Shown piece by piece: positions 15,241 to 25,134 of a stretch of DNA of 64,000 nucleotides (positions are counted from its first letter, which is position 1; every line of letters begins with the position of its first letter). Origin of the DNA: Fictibacillus phosphorivorans (GTDB lineage Bacteria > Bacillota > Bacilli > Bacillales > Fictibacillaceae); contig NZ_VDZU01000001.1 in NCBI RefSeq assembly GCF_007673525.1, positions 2,430,055 to 2,494,054 of the forward strand, given 5' to 3'. Below the pieces are notes generated by a model. The model worked only from the letters and a program-made list of their open reading frames with translations. It made no database searches and was not told where the DNA came from. The position numbers and the translations under genes were made by a program.

Positions 15241-16560
15241 TTATGCGGCTGTGTCGTTATCGTTTGTTTTGAACATTTTGTTTATCAGATCTTTGTCATC
15301 CTCTCGTCCTGGGAGCACCAGATTTAACATGATACCGATAAGCGTTGCTAATGCCATTCCAGCAATTTCAAAGTTCGCATTAATCTTTAATGCTGCTCCA
15401 CCTATACCTGTTACTAAGATTACGGATGAGATGATTAAGTTTCTTTTGTTTCCAAAATCGATATTGTTGTCTACTAACATACGTAAACCAGAAGATGCGA
15501 TGATTCCGAATAATAGGATGGATACCCCTCCCATAACCGCTGTAGGAATCGTACTGATCAGTGCTGTTACTTTTCCAGAGAATCCGAACAGAATGGCCGT
15601 TACTGCTGCCCCTCCGATCACGAAGACTGAATAGACGCGCGTTATTGCTAACACTCCGATATTTTCACCATACGTTGTTACAGGAGGTCCTCCGATAAAT
15701 GAACCGATGATTACTCCCATTCCATCACCTAAGATCGAACGATGAAGACCTGGTTTTTCAATAAAGTTTCGGCCGACTACTTTTGAAAGCACGAGCTGAT
15801 GTCCGATATGTTCTGCTATCGTTACCGCAGCCACTGGCATCATGATTATTGCGATGCTCCATGTAAAGTCAGGTGTATAGTTTACAAAAGGTACGAAGAA
15901 ATCTGGAGCTTGAATCCATTTCGCTTCTGCTACTTTTGAAAAATCTACGATTCCTCTGAAGTACGCAAAAGTAAAGCCTGCTATGATACCGATCAGAATC
16001 GGGATGATTCCTAAAATTCCTCTGAAGAAGATCGAACATACAATCGTTACTCCGAGAGTAAATAATGCTACTGTAAAGTGCATCAAACTATATTTTTCTG
16101 TTGCCGGATCGTTCATCGCCATACCCACTGCTACGTTTGCTAATCCTAAACCGATTACGATAATAACCGGACCGACTACAACAGGTGGTAACACTCTCAT
16201 CAGCCACTTAAAACCGAATCCTTTGATCAAAAGAGCTACAACTCCGTAAACCAAACCCGCTAAAAAGCTTCCTAGCATAGCTGCTTCTGGGCCTCCAAAA
16301 GCTTTTACCGTTAAGATCGGTGTTATAAAGGCAAAACTTGATCCGAGATAAGCAGGAATTTGTCCTTTTGTTACTAAAAGATAAGCTAGCGTTGCAAGTC
16401 CACTTGATACGAGTGCCACACCTGGGTGAAGACCCACTAAGAATGGTACTAGCACTGTAGCACCAAACATGGCGAATAAGTGCTGCAAGCTCAACGTTAA
16501 CCACTGAACCGGTGATGGTTTATCATGTACATCTAAAATCGCTTTTGTCTGGTTTTCCAT
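15241..16560 (-). CDS. pyrP: Uracil permease
   Basis: PyrP imports uracil by proton symport. The 439-residue protein is a member of the NCS2/UraA nucleobase transporter family, with about 14 hydrophobic segments and the half-helix motifs around SSFAFITP and GGPPVTTYGENIGV. The ATG at 16560 follows GGAGGT. The gene lies between two PyrR attenuators. Roughly 47 in-frame codons upstream are leader sequence, not protein. Confidence 0.95.
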   Translation of the reverse strand: MENQTKAILDVHDKPSPVQWLTLSLQHLFAMFGATVLVPFLVGLHPGVALVSSGLATLAYLLVTKGQIPAYLGSSFAFITPILTVKAFGGPEAAMLGSFLAGLVYGVVALLIKGFGFKWLMRVLPPVVVGPVIIVIGLGLANVAVGMAMNDPATEKYSLMHFTVALFTLGVTIVCSIFFRGILGIIPILIGIIAGFTFAYFRGIVDFSKVAEAKWIQAPDFFVPFVNYTPDFTWSIAIIMMPVAAVTIAEHIGHQLVLSKVVGRNFIEKPGLHRSILGDGMGVIIGSFIGGPPVTTYGENIGVLAITRVYSVFVIGGAAVTAILFGFSGKVTALISTIPTAVMGGVSILLFGIIASSGLRMLVDNNIDFGNKRNLIISSVILVTGIGGAALKINANFEIAGMALATLIGIMLNLVLPGREDDKDLINKMFKTNDNDTAA

Positions 16561-16628
16561 ATTATTGACCTCCTGATTGGTAACACTTATATTTGCAAAG
16601 GATATAGAGTTTTCAGCTCTTTGCAATA

Positions 16629-16728
16629 AAAAAACCTCTTCTGCTTTTTGCAAAAGAGGCCGCGGAGGCACAAGTGTACACGTATCGTGCCACTTGATCA
16701 ATACCTCCCTTGCCAGCCTCTCTGGACT
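16629..16728 (-). promoter_or_regulatory. PyrR attenuator 2, between pyrR and pyrP
   Basis: The minus strand carries AGTCCAGAGAGGCTGGCAAGG (16708-16728), a near-perfect PyrR-binding loop, followed by a terminator hairpin CCTCTTTTGC/GCAGAAGAGG with a T-run (16629-16659). The arrangement matches the known B. subtilis pyr attenuation mechanism. Confidence 0.92.
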
Positions 16729-16742
16729 GAATTTAAAGGGAC

Positions 16743-17288
<546 letters not shown>

Positions 17289-17331
17289 CTAACCCTCCTT
17301 TTAAAACTTGTTGCCTTTAACCGTTAATTCC

Positions 17332-17426
17332 AAAAAAAAATCCTCCCGTCACGCATGACGAGAGGATAGAGAAATCCTAAGTAAGAATTCTCATAAAAAA
17401 CGTTTCCTTCTCAGCCTCACGGGACT
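17332..17426 (-). promoter_or_regulatory. PyrR attenuator 1, pyr operon leader
   Basis: The PyrR-binding loop AGTCCCGTGAGGCTGAGAAGG occupies 17406-17426 on the minus strand. A terminator follows at 17332-17366 (TCCTCTCGTC with GACGGGAGGA, then nine T). The promoter lies just upstream at 17456-17484. Confidence 0.92.
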
Positions 17427-17455
17427 AAAGTTAAAGGACTATTTAAGTTACATTG

Positions 17456-17484
17456 ATTATGACAAACCCTTAAACGTTTGTCAA
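17456..17484 (-). promoter_or_regulatory. SigA promoter of the pyr operon
   Basis: The minus strand has TTGACA (17479-17484), a 17-base spacer and CATAAT (17456-17461). The -35 hexamer overlaps the stop codon of the upstream pseudouridine synthase gene, so the pyr operon starts directly at its end. Confidence 0.8.
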
Positions 17485-18395
17485 CTTCTTTTCTCTAACA
17501 GATCCAATAGTTCAATCATGTCAGCTGGGATTTCTCGTTCAAATTCCATATATTCACCCGTGCTAGGATGATCAAATCCTAATGTTTGTGCATGAAGTGC
17601 TTGACCTTCGATCTGCAGTGTCTTTGAAGGACCATACTTCGGATCTCCGGCTAATGGGAATCCAATATATTTCATATGAACACGAATTTGGTGTGTACGT
17701 CCTGTTTCTAGCTGACATTCCACAAACGTGTAATTCGTAAACCGTTTGATCACATTAAAATGAGTAACAGCATCACGGCTGTTTTCATCGGTTACGGTCA
17801 TTTTTTGACGATCACTCTTGTCTCTTCCGATCGGTGCATCAATCGTACCTTGGTCATGTGGCATGACTCCATGAACGATCGCTTTATAAACACGTGTTGT
17901 GGTTTTGGCTTTAAGCTGATCAACCAGCGATTCATGTGCCTTATCATTTTTTGCAACCATCAATAGACCAGATGTATCTTTATCGATACGGTGGACGATC
18001 CCTGGTCGAAGTACACCATTGATGCCAGATAGATCTTTGCAGTGTGCCATAAGACCGTTTACTAGTGTTCCGCTATAATGCCCAGGTGCCGGATGAACAA
18101 CCATCCCGCGTGGCTTATTCACAACAAGTACATCAGAATCTTCATACACAATATCCAGATTCATCTCTTCTGGTACAACATCAAGTACTTCTGGTTCTGG
18201 AATATCAATCTCTATCTCATCACCAGTGGTACATTTATAATTTGACTTTACTGGTTTTCCTTCTAACAATACGATTTTATCTTTGATCCAGTTTTGAATC
18301 TGAGAACGTGACCAATCATCTTGTACATCAGATAAAACTTTATCAATACGGTTTCCTGCTTGTTCAGGGGTTACCGTATATTCAAATTTGTTCAT
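17481..18395 (-). CDS. RluD-family 23S rRNA pseudouridine synthase (YlyB-like)
   Basis: The 304-residue protein has an N-terminal S4 RNA-binding domain (about residues 14-75) and a pseudouridine synthase domain with the signature [10 protein letters not shown], in which Asp138 is the expected catalytic residue. It is closest in context to B. subtilis YlyB, and the RluD family modifies the 23S rRNA helix 69 region; the exact target here is inferred. It overlaps lspA by 14 bases. Confidence 0.9.
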   Translation of the reverse strand: MNKFEYTVTPEQAGNRIDKVLSDVQDDWSRSQIQNWIKDKIVLLEGKPVKSNYKCTTGDEIEIDIPEPEVLDVVPEEMNLDIVYEDSDVLVVNKPRGMVVHPAPGHYSGTLVNGLMAHCKDLSGINGVLRPGIVHRIDKDTSGLLMVAKNDKAHESLVDQLKAKTTTRVYKAIVHGVMPHDQGTIDAPIGRDKSDRQKMTVTDENSRDAVTHFNVIKRFTNYTFVECQLETGRTHQIRVHMKYIGFPLAGDPKYGPSKTLQIEGQALHAQTLGFDHPSTGEYMEFEREIPADMIELLDLLEKRS

Positions 18396-18852
18396 TTTCT
18401 GGCTCCTTCTTTTTGCTTTCCATAAAACTTTGAATAAAAATCAAACCAACACCTACAACGAGTGCACTGTCGGCTACATTAAAAATCGGGAAGTCATAGC
18501 TGCCGATGTAAACATTCAGAAAATCAACAACTTCTCCGCGAAGCAAACGATCGATAAAATTACCAACAGCTCCTCCTAATACAAGTGCTAACGCCGTTTT
18601 AAGGAGTGTATCATGTGCGTGTTTTTGTAGGTAATAAACAACTGCACCGACAACAATAACGGTAATAATGATAAAAAAGTATCGCTGATCTTGGAGAATA
18701 CCAAATGCGGCTCCCCTGTTTCGGTGAGAGGTTATGTAGAATACTTGATCAATAACAGGAATAGATTGCCCTAATTCCATATTCTTTACGATTAGCCACT
18801 TTGTCACTTGGTCGATTACCAAGATCAACAAAGCTACAAGATAATAAAACAA
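18382..18852 (-). CDS. lspA: Lipoprotein signal peptidase (signal peptidase II)
   Basis: LspA cuts signal peptides from diacylglyceryl-modified prolipoproteins at the membrane. I place the start at TTG 18852, seven bases after GGAGG, which gives 156 residues, the normal family length. Four membrane helices are visible, and the two catalytic aspartates lie in NFIDRLLRG and FNVADSAL. The frame stays open much further upstream, but that part reads through a terminator and repeat R2 and is not plausible protein. Confidence 0.93.
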   Translation of the reverse strand: MFYYLVALLILVIDQVTKWLIVKNMELGQSIPVIDQVFYITSHRNRGAAFGILQDQRYFFIIITVIVVGAVVYYLQKHAHDTLLKTALALVLGGAVGNFIDRLLRGEVVDFLNVYIGSYDFPIFNVADSALVVGVGLIFIQSFMESKKKEPENEQI

Positions 18853-18889
18853 TAGAACTCCTCCGATACAGAAATTAATGTCTTTATGA

Positions 18890-18919
18890 ATTGTAGCACA
18901 GCCATCGGACGTTCTACAA
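18890..18919 (-). promoter_or_regulatory. Candidate SigA promoter of lspA
   Basis: The minus strand reads TTGTAG (18914-18919), an 18-base spacer and TACAAT (18890-18895), about 40 bases before the TTG start of lspA and downstream of the ileS terminator. Confidence 0.45.
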
Positions 18920-18959
18920 TTTAATTTGTGTCTGACATCAATGAAGTACACCATAACAA

Positions 18960-18989
18960 ACAAAAATCCCGCAAAATGCGGGATTTTCT
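18960..18989 (-). terminator. Terminator downstream of ileS
   Basis: ATCCCGCA pairs with TGCGGGAT, followed on the minus strand by a T-run. It is placed after repeat R2, so the ileS transcript would contain R2. The hairpin is near symmetric and could act in both directions. Confidence 0.75.
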
Positions 18990-19025
18990 TAATAGGTTGT
19001 GTCAACTTTGTTGCTCTTGTAAGTA

Positions 19026-19154
19026 GTTGATCTCCGTTCCAGGTTACTTCGCTTTCCGCGGGGCGACCGGTGAGCCCCTTGACGCTTCGCGCCCTTAAGG
19101 GTCTCACCTGTCCGCTCGTCCCGCAGGAGTCTCGCACCTTACACTCCGATCAAC
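19026..19154 (+). repeat. Palindromic intergenic repeat, family R copy R2
   Basis: This copy has perfect inverted ends, GTTGATC and GATCAAC. The inner pair is GGTGAGCC and GTCTCACC, and the variable inner stem is CCCTT...CTTAAGGG around CGCTTCGCG. It lies between ileS and lspA. Confidence 0.9.
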
Positions 19155-19219
19155 TTTCAAAGAAGAAAAAGAAAGTACAAGAACTTTTATAGATTTATCT
19201 GTTTAAATCACTGATACTT

Positions 19220-21982
19220 TTAAGCGTAGTGCTTCTCAACGATCTCTGCGCAGCTTGCACAAAGTGTTGGATGACTCTCGTTCTGCCCAACATCTTCAGA
19301 AACAACCCAGCAGCGTTCACAAGTTTCACCTTCTGCAGAGCTAACTGAAACAGCAACATGCTCATACACACCTGCAGAGTCCGGAGCTTCTGACTTCAAT
19401 CCTCCAACTTCAGCTTTAGAAACGATAAAGAGCTTATTCAAGTCCCCTACTGATTCTAACCATGGTTTTAAAGCTTCTGTCGGATAAAGAGTAATGGATG
19501 CAGTTAATGACTTACCAATTGTTTTTTGGCTTCTTGCTTCTTCAAGTGCTTTTAATACTTCATCACGAACATCCATGAATACATCCCAGTCTTTTTCAAG
19601 CTTTTCAGTACCTTGGTAGTTCTTCACTTCTGGCATTGTTGTTAATTGAACACTCACTTCATCAACGCCTGGAATGTATTCCCATACTTCATCAGCTGTA
19701 TGAGAAAGAACAGGAGCTGAAAGCTTAGTAAGTGCCATTAGTGATTGATAAAGCACAGTTTGGATGCTACGACGTTTATGATCGTCTTCTGCTTGAATAT
19801 ATAGAGTATCTTTTGCCATATCTAGATAGAAAGAACTTAACTCAATCGTACAGAAGTTGTGAATCGTATTATATACCGTGATAAACTGATATTCTTCGTA
19901 AGCTTTTTTCACTTTAGCTACTACTTTATCAAGTTTAACCATCATGTATTTTTCAAGATCAGGCATATCTTCAAATTTTACAGAATGCTGCTTCGGATCA
20001 AATCCATGCAAGTTACCTAACAAGAAACGAAGTGTATTTCTGATCTTACGGTATACTTCAGCAACTTGTTTTAAGATGTCGTCTGATACACGTACGTCTG
20101 ATTGGTAATCAACAGACGATACCCATAAACGGATGATATCGGCACCTAACTGCTTCATCACCTTGATCGGATCTAATGTATTACCAATTGACTTACTCAT
20201 CTTACGTCCTTCTCCATCGAGAACGAAACCATGGCTTAATACAGCTTTGTAAGGAGCTTTACCAGTGATTGCAACAGATGTAGAAAGAGAAGAGTTAAAC
20301 CATCCACGATATTGGTCAGATCCTTCAAGATAAAGATCAGCAGGTCTTACTAAATTCTCTCTCTCTTCAAGAACACCCCAGTGAGATGTACCCGAATCAA
20401 ACCAAACGTCCATGATATCTGTCTCTTTTGAGAAACGGCCATTTGGGCTATGTGGTGAAGTAAATCCTTCCGGAAGCAAATCTTTTGCATCTCTTTCAAA
20501 CCAGATGTTTGATCCATGCTCTCTGAACAATTCTACAACATGACTGATCGTTTCTTCTGTAAGAATTGCTTCGCCATCTTCGCCGTAAAATACTGGAATT
20601 GGAACACCCCAAGCTCTTTGACGAGAGATACACCAGTCTTCACGATCTTTGATCATGTTGTGTAAACGTGTTTCACCCCAAGTTGGAACCCAGTTTACTT
20701 CTTCAATCGCACGAAGCATATCTTCACGGATTCCTTTGATCGAAGCAAACCATTGAGCAGTTGCACGGAAGATTACCGGTTTTTTCGTTCTCCAATCATG
20801 CGGATAAGAGTGTGTGATGAATGAAAGCTTTAGAAGAGCACCCTTTTCTTGTAATTGTTCAGTAATCGGCTTATTCGCTTCATCATAGAACAATCCTTCA
20901 AATCCAGGTGCTTCTTTCGTCATAACACCTCTGTCATCAACAGGACACAATACTTCTAATCCGTATTTCTTACCTACTAAAAAGTCATCTTCACCGTGAC
21001 CAGGAGCTGTATGAACACAACCAGTACCTGCATCCGTTGTTACATGGTCGCCAAGCATAACTAGTGAATCACGGTCATACAAAGGATGACTGGCTACGGC
21101 ATGCTCAATGTCGGCACCTTTAAAGCGTTTCACTACTTCAGCTTGATCCCACTCAAATTCTTTCGTCAGTGATTCTAATAGTGCTTCAGCTACAACATAT
21201 TTTCCATTTTCCGTTTGAACAGAAACGTAATCTAATTCTGGATGAACAGAGATTCCTAAGTTCGCTGGAATCGTCCATGGAGTCGTTGTCCAGATTACAA
21301 GTTTCTCATCTGCATCAAGAACACCTTTTCCATCCTTTACATCAAATGCTACATAGATAGAAGCTGAACGTTTATCTTGGTACTCAATCTCTGCTTCTGC
21401 TAATGCAGATTCCGATGAAGGAGACCAATATACGGGTTTTAAACCTTTGTAGATCAAATCTCTTTTGGCCATTTCGCCAAATACTTCGATCTGTCGAGCT
21501 TCGTAACCTTTATTTAACGTGATATAAGGGTTTTCCCAATCTCCACGAACACCTAGACGTTTAAACTGCTCACGTTGATGATCGACTTGTTTCAGCGCAT
21601 ACTCTTCACAAAGCTTACGGAACTCTGCAACTGTTAGTTCTTTGCGTTTTACTTTACCGCTTTTTGTTAGTGCTGTTTCGATCGGCAGCCCGTGAGTATC
21701 CCAACCAGGAACGTAAGGAGCATAGTGACCTGTCATCGATTTAAACCGCACGATGATATCTTTTAAAATTTTATTCTCTGCGTGCCCGATGTGGATATCA
21801 CCGTTTGCATATGGTGGTCCATCATGCAGGATAAAAGGAGGTAAATCCTTCGTATTTTCTAACACCAAATTGTAGATGTCTAGTTCTTTCCACTTGTCTT
21901 GCACAACAGGTTCTCTTTGAGGAAGATTTCCTCGCATCGGGAACTCTGTTTTCGGCATTAATAACGTGTCTTTATAATTCAT
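19220..21982 (-). CDS. ileS: Isoleucyl-tRNA synthetase
   Basis: IleS charges tRNA-Ile and edits misactivated valine. The 920-residue class I enzyme has the HIGH motif in [12 protein letters not shown] (near residue 64), a large CP1 editing insertion, the KMSKS motif in [10 protein letters not shown] (near residue 600) and a C-terminal zinc site with CERC and CASC pairs. Two ATG codons are adjacent; I favour the second (21982), which is seven bases after GGAGG and matches the B. subtilis start. A T-box leader controls it. The bacterial-type C-terminal zinc domain is intact. Confidence 0.96.
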   Translation of the reverse strand: MNYKDTLLMPKTEFPMRGNLPQREPVVQDKWKELDIYNLVLENTKDLPPFILHDGPPYANGDIHIGHAENKILKDIIVRFKSMTGHYAPYVPGWDTHGLPIETALTKSGKVKRKELTVAEFRKLCEEYALKQVDHQREQFKRLGVRGDWENPYITLNKGYEARQIEVFGEMAKRDLIYKGLKPVYWSPSSESALAEAEIEYQDKRSASIYVAFDVKDGKGVLDADEKLVIWTTTPWTIPANLGISVHPELDYVSVQTENGKYVVAEALLESLTKEFEWDQAEVVKRFKGADIEHAVASHPLYDRDSLVMLGDHVTTDAGTGCVHTAPGHGEDDFLVGKKYGLEVLCPVDDRGVMTKEAPGFEGLFYDEANKPITEQLQEKGALLKLSFITHSYPHDWRTKKPVIFRATAQWFASIKGIREDMLRAIEEVNWVPTWGETRLHNMIKDREDWCISRQRAWGVPIPVFYGEDGEAILTEETISHVVELFREHGSNIWFERDAKDLLPEGFTSPHSPNGRFSKETDIMDVWFDSGTSHWGVLEERENLVRPADLYLEGSDQYRGWFNSSLSTSVAITGKAPYKAVLSHGFVLDGEGRKMSKSIGNTLDPIKVMKQLGADIIRLWVSSVDYQSDVRVSDDILKQVAEVYRKIRNTLRFLLGNLHGFDPKQHSVKFEDMPDLEKYMMVKLDKVVAKVKKAYEEYQFITVYNTIHNFCTIELSSFYLDMAKDTLYIQAEDDHKRRSIQTVLYQSLMALTKLSAPVLSHTADEVWEYIPGVDEVSVQLTTMPEVKNYQGTEKLEKDWDVFMDVRDEVLKALEEARSQKTIGKSLTASITLYPTEALKPWLESVGDLNKLFIVSKAEVGGLKSEAPDSAGVYEHVAVSVSSAEGETCERCWVVSEDVGQNESHPTLCASCAEIVEKHYA

Positions 21983-22042
21983 CATCTTTCCTCCTTCATT
22001 ACGATAAAACGTGACAGATGACCAAAAGTACCATATTAAAAC

Positions 22043-22305
22043 AAAAAACCTTCTCGCCCCTACTGCCTGCTAACAGTAGGGACGAGAAGGTTATCCCGCG
22101 GTACCACCCTAATAGGTTCGTATATAAACACGAAACCCGCTTAGTCATCCGTAGCGTGGATGAAGCGCCTAAACTTACTGCCTTTTTTCAGTTCAGGAAC
22201 TCAAGGGTGATTTTCGAATACTCCTCTATACTAGGCTCACACCATTTCCTAGCTCGCTTTAATAGATAAAAGTAATTTACTGTCCCCGTCTTCGTCACAT
22301 ATTAA
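22043..22305 (-). promoter_or_regulatory. T-box riboswitch controlling ileS
   Basis: The minus strand contains the T-box sequence AGGGTGGTACCGCGGG (22095-22110), which pairs with the tRNA acceptor end, and a downstream terminator whose arms are AACCTTCTCG...CGAGAAGGTT (22047-22092) followed by a T-run. Stem I features GAGCTAGGAAATGG and GAGGAGTATTCG are present. The likely specifier codon is ATC at 22209-22211, matching isoleucine. Uncharged tRNA-Ile would stabilise the antiterminator. Confidence 0.93.
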
Positions 22306-22314
22306 TCTTAGAAA

Positions 22315-22344
22315 AGTATATGCGATTTTTTAAAGTAATGTCAA
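22315..22344 (-). promoter_or_regulatory. SigA promoter of ileS
   Basis: TTGACA (22339-22344), an 18-base spacer and TATACT (22315-22320) on the minus strand lie immediately after the divIVA stop codon and just before the T-box. Confidence 0.75.
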
Positions 22345-22346
22345 GC

Positions 22347-22850
22347 TTACGACTTTACTTCCTGTAGTTCATAGCCTTCAAGATTATCAGGTGCATTCAA
22401 AGAATCCCAGTCATCATTCTTTAACATTTCAAGTTGAGCTTCGATCAACATTTTGAAACGCGTTCGATAAACAGAAGACTGTTTCTTTAATTCATCGATT
22501 TCCATTGAAATCTTTCGAGATTTCGATAACGACTCGTTAATGATTCTATCCGCATTTTTTTCGGCTTCTTTTACAATTAAGCGAGCCTCTTTCGTTGCTG
22601 TGCGTTTTACCTCTTCCCCTGTTTCCTGAGCAATTAGAATCGACTTATTTAGAGTTTCCTCAATGTTTTTGAAATAAGAGATTTTTTCTTCAAGGTTCGC
22701 TACCGTTTCCTCTAGTTCTTTCTTTTCTCGGATCACTGTTTCATAATCTTTGATGACTTGATCTAAAAAGTCATTCACTTCATCTTCACTATACCCTCTG
22801 AAACCTCTTGTGAATTCTTTGTTATGAATATCCAGTGGTGTTAAAGGCAC
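22347..22850 (-). CDS. divIVA: Cell-division initiation and polarity protein DivIVA
   Basis: DivIVA assembles at negatively curved membrane at the septum and poles, where it positions the Min system and, in sporulation, the chromosome origin. The 167-residue protein has the conserved N-terminal lipid-binding domain (PLTPLDIHNKEFTRGFRGY) followed by long coiled coils. The GTG at 22850 follows GGAGGTGG and gives the family-standard N terminus; the ATG five codons upstream would place the ribosome site inside the coding region. A Spo0A-box-like site lies upstream. Confidence 0.93.
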   Translation of the reverse strand: MPLTPLDIHNKEFTRGFRGYSEDEVNDFLDQVIKDYETVIREKKELEETVANLEEKISYFKNIEETLNKSILIAQETGEEVKRTATKEARLIVKEAEKNADRIINESLSKSRKISMEIDELKKQSSVYRTRFKMLIEAQLEMLKNDDWDSLNAPDNLEGYELQEVKS

Positions 22851-22887
22851 AACGGCCACCTCCATTGATGCATTATTTTTTACCTAA

Positions 22888-22897
22888 TTTCGACAAA
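22888..22897 (-). promoter_or_regulatory. Spo0A-box-like site upstream of divIVA
   Basis: The minus strand reads TTTGTCGAAA, containing the 0A-box core TGTCGAA, about 38 bases before the divIVA start. No strong promoter hexamers are obvious beside it, so its role is open. Confidence 0.4.
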
Positions 22898-22926
22898 TTT
22901 TCCGTCATTCCTTCTATTTAAGGAAA

Positions 22927-23700
22927 TTATTTTAAAAGGCCGTAACGGATACGCCACTTTTCTTTCTTAGTCGTTCCCTCGATCGCGATGAGTTTACTCC
23001 TGCCGAATCCTCTTACTGAGAGCTCATCACCTTCCATCATTTCAGTTGAAACATGGTCAACGATCTTATGATTGAGCTTAACCCGACCTTGTTGGATCAA
23101 GGGGGATGCTTTTGCACGAGAAAGGTTGTACACTTCAGCGACAACCACATCTAATCGCAGAGAAGACAACGTCCCGCTCTTTTCGTTATATTCAGCCTTT
23201 ACTTCTGCTAGTTCATCTTCTGAAATAGTATGTAACGTAATACCCGTCTTACCGACTTTCGTTAAGTTCAATTCAATAAATCCAGATATCTCAGTTGCAC
23301 AAACGAATTGAACACAATCTCCTGAAACTAAAATATCACCATACTTCCCTCTTTTAACACCTATGTTCATTAAGGCTCCTAAAACATCTCGGTGTTCAAT
23401 CGTAGAGAATTTAGCAGGATACTGAATGTTATAACAGACTAATTGGAAATCCTCGTTCTGAGCTTCATAATAATCCGGATAGATCAATGCTCTCTTCCGT
23501 TCAGAAAAAGAAGAGCCTCCCCATAAAGAGAGGCGAACTTCTGTATCGTTACCAACGATGGTTTTTACGATTTCCTGTTCTCTTGGATCAAGAAAGTCCG
23601 TCAATCTCGGACTATACCTCTCGAGCACCTCCGACTTCCAGTGCAAGACCCGATCCACAAATTCATGCTCTTCTGGTCTGTAATGCTGATAGATACTCAT
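22927..23700 (-). CDS. ylmH: S4-domain RNA-binding protein YlmH
   Basis: The 257-residue protein has a C-terminal S4 domain (about residues 180-245, including SRAKASPLIQQGRVKLNH) and an N-terminal YlmH/RqcP2-type domain with the stretch SLWGGSSFSERKRALIYP. Family members bind 50S ribosomal subunits and have been linked with ribosome-associated quality control, which may tie it functionally to rqcH elsewhere in this window. It sits between ylmG and divIVA as in B. subtilis. Confidence 0.88.
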   Translation of the reverse strand: MSIYQHYRPEEHEFVDRVLHWKSEVLERYSPRLTDFLDPREQEIVKTIVGNDTEVRLSLWGGSSFSERKRALIYPDYYEAQNEDFQLVCYNIQYPAKFSTIEHRDVLGALMNIGVKRGKYGDILVSGDCVQFVCATEISGFIELNLTKVGKTGITLHTISEDELAEVKAEYNEKSGTLSSLRLDVVVAEVYNLSRAKASPLIQQGRVKLNHKIVDHVSTEMMEGDELSVRGFGRSKLIAIEGTTKKEKWRIRYGLLK

Positions 23701-23709
23701 ATCTTTCTC

Positions 23710-23991
23710 CTAAAGTGAACGAGCTATCATCTGTGCGATCGCCGATACACCAAAACGAGCAAAGTGCAGAGCCATTAAAGCTACGATTGGTGAGAGATCA
23801 ATCATGCCAAGAGGCGGAATAATCTTTCGAAAAGGAGATAGATATGGTTCAACGAGTCTAGCGATCACTTGACCGATGGATGACTCACGAGCGTTTGGAA
23901 ACCAAGATAATAGTATGTACCCGATAATCATGTAGTAGTAGATCTGAATAAGAGTTAGTACTACGTCTTCAACTGCATAGATCATATTCAA
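23710..23991 (-). CDS. ylmG: YggT-family membrane protein YlmG
   Basis: This 93-residue protein has two hydrophobic helices separated by the conserved stretch SWFPNARESSIGQVIARLVEP and PPLGMIDLSPIVAL, the YGGT signature. Its role in Bacilli is not settled; homologues are associated with division and cofactor or K+ handling. It follows sepF with a 19-base gap. Confidence 0.88.
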   Translation of the reverse strand: MNMIYAVEDVVLTLIQIYYYMIIGYILLSWFPNARESSIGQVIARLVEPYLSPFRKIIPPLGMIDLSPIVALMALHFARFGVSAIAQMIARSL

Positions 23992-24010
23992 TAATTTTCA
24001 CCTGCCTGAT

Positions 24011-24433
24011 TTAATCTTCTTCCATCATTTCAGAAATCGTTCCGGAAACATCAACATTTTCAGGAGTACACAAAAATGTATTCGGCCCTAACTTTTGTAT
24101 GTCACCACCGATTGCATAAACAGTCCCTGATAAGAAGTCTACGATTCTTTTTGCTTGATCATGCGGAATTCTTTGTAAATTCATAACAACAGCTCGTCGA
24201 TTCTTTAATTGATCTGCGATATCTTGAGCTTCTGCATATACACGAGGTTCTACAAGAACAACTTTAACTTGTTGTTGAATACTTTGAAGACTTACAACGT
24301 TCGGTTTTCCTTTTTTCGTATGAGACGGTGTGATTTCCTCTTCTTCAGGCATTGCTTCTTCCTCGTAATCGTCTTCATACTCATAATCGTCTTCCAGATC
24401 AAAAAAGCGCTTGAATTTTGTTTTAATTCCCAT
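24011..24433 (-). CDS. sepF: Cell division protein SepF
   Basis: SepF binds FtsZ and tethers it to the membrane, shaping the septum. The 140-residue protein has an N-terminal amphipathic segment ([15 protein letters not shown]), a very acidic linker (about residues 15-35) and the C-terminal DUF552 domain that stacks into rings. The ATG at 24433 follows GGAGGT with seven-base spacing and exactly restores the membrane-binding helix; a GTG three codons upstream overlaps the ribosome site. Confidence 0.94.
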   Translation of the reverse strand: MGIKTKFKRFFDLEDDYEYEDDYEEEAMPEEEEITPSHTKKGKPNVVSLQSIQQQVKVVLVEPRVYAEAQDIADQLKNRRAVVMNLQRIPHDQAKRIVDFLSGTVYAIGGDIQKLGPNTFLCTPENVDVSGTISEMMEED

Positions 24434-24445
24434 CTGTACCACCTC

Positions 24446-25126
24446 CTAAAATTCTTTTCCTACTAAACTCGTCCCTATTCTAATAAATGTTGCACCTTCT
24501 TCAACAGCAATCGAAAAATCGTTAGACATTCCCATAGATAATTCAGTACATGGAGCATGAACCAATTCTAGTTTCTGTATTTCCAATTGAAGTTGCTTTA
24601 ATGTAGAAAACACGTTTCTGATTAAGGATTCATCATCAGTAAAAGGTGCCATAGTCATGAGTCCGACAACCTTAATACGATCGTAGTCTTTTAATTTATC
24701 GACAAAAGCGACTACATCTTTTACTGGCAAACCATGTTTGGAATCTTCTTCGGCTACATTAACTTGTACAAAGCAAGAAATGGGCCTGTCTGCTCGTTTT
24801 TGAATCTCACTCGCTAAACTTAAACGGTCTAACGAATGAATATAATCCACATGCTCGATCACTTCTTTTACTTTTCTAGTTTGCAGAGTTCCTATAAAGT
24901 GCCATTTAACTGACGTGTCTTTCAAAAATTCTTTTTTGGATAGCAGTCCTTCTATCCTGTTCTCACCGATATGTTCAATACCTGCTAAAACAGCGTCTTT
25001 TGTTGTTTCATTACTCACATATTTCGTCACAGCGATCAAATTAACGCCCTTTGAAGATCTGTTTTTTTTCTCGCATGCAATTTGAATTTCATTTAAGATG
25101 TGTTCTTTGTTTTCTTTGATACCCAA
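24446..25126 (-). CDS. ylmE: PLP homeostasis protein, YggS/YlmE family
   Basis: The 226-residue protein folds like an alanine racemase N-terminal barrel and holds pyridoxal phosphate. The Schiff-base lysine lies in LIAVTKYVS, near residue 35, and the phosphate-binding loop in ELSMGMSNDF. Family members control PLP and amino acid balance and have no known racemase activity. It is nine bases from ylmD. Confidence 0.92.
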   Translation of the reverse strand: MGIKENKEHILNEIQIACEKKNRSSKGVNLIAVTKYVSNETTKDAVLAGIEHIGENRIEGLLSKKEFLKDTSVKWHFIGTLQTRKVKEVIEHVDYIHSLDRLSLASEIQKRADRPISCFVQVNVAEEDSKHGLPVKDVVAFVDKLKDYDRIKVVGLMTMAPFTDDESLIRNVFSTLKQLQLEIQKLELVHAPCTELSMGMSNDFSIAVEEGATFIRIGTSLVGKEF

Positions 25127-25134
25127 TTTCTTAA

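Larger units (their letters stand above)
18853..19219. other. 367-base intergenic region between ileS and lspA
   Basis: From right to left on the minus strand this holds repeat R2, the ileS terminator and a promoter for lspA. In B. subtilis the small gene ylyA lies here; no equivalent frame is visible. Confidence 0.7.

Noticed and set aside
15236..15634. Plus-strand frame of 132 codons opposite pyrP
   Set aside because: It lies within the reverse complement of a membrane protein gene and has no supporting motif.
18853..19137. A 95-codon N-terminal extension of LspA
   Set aside because: It reads through a terminator and repeat R2 and would make LspA much longer than its family; TTG 18852 has a fitting ribosome site.
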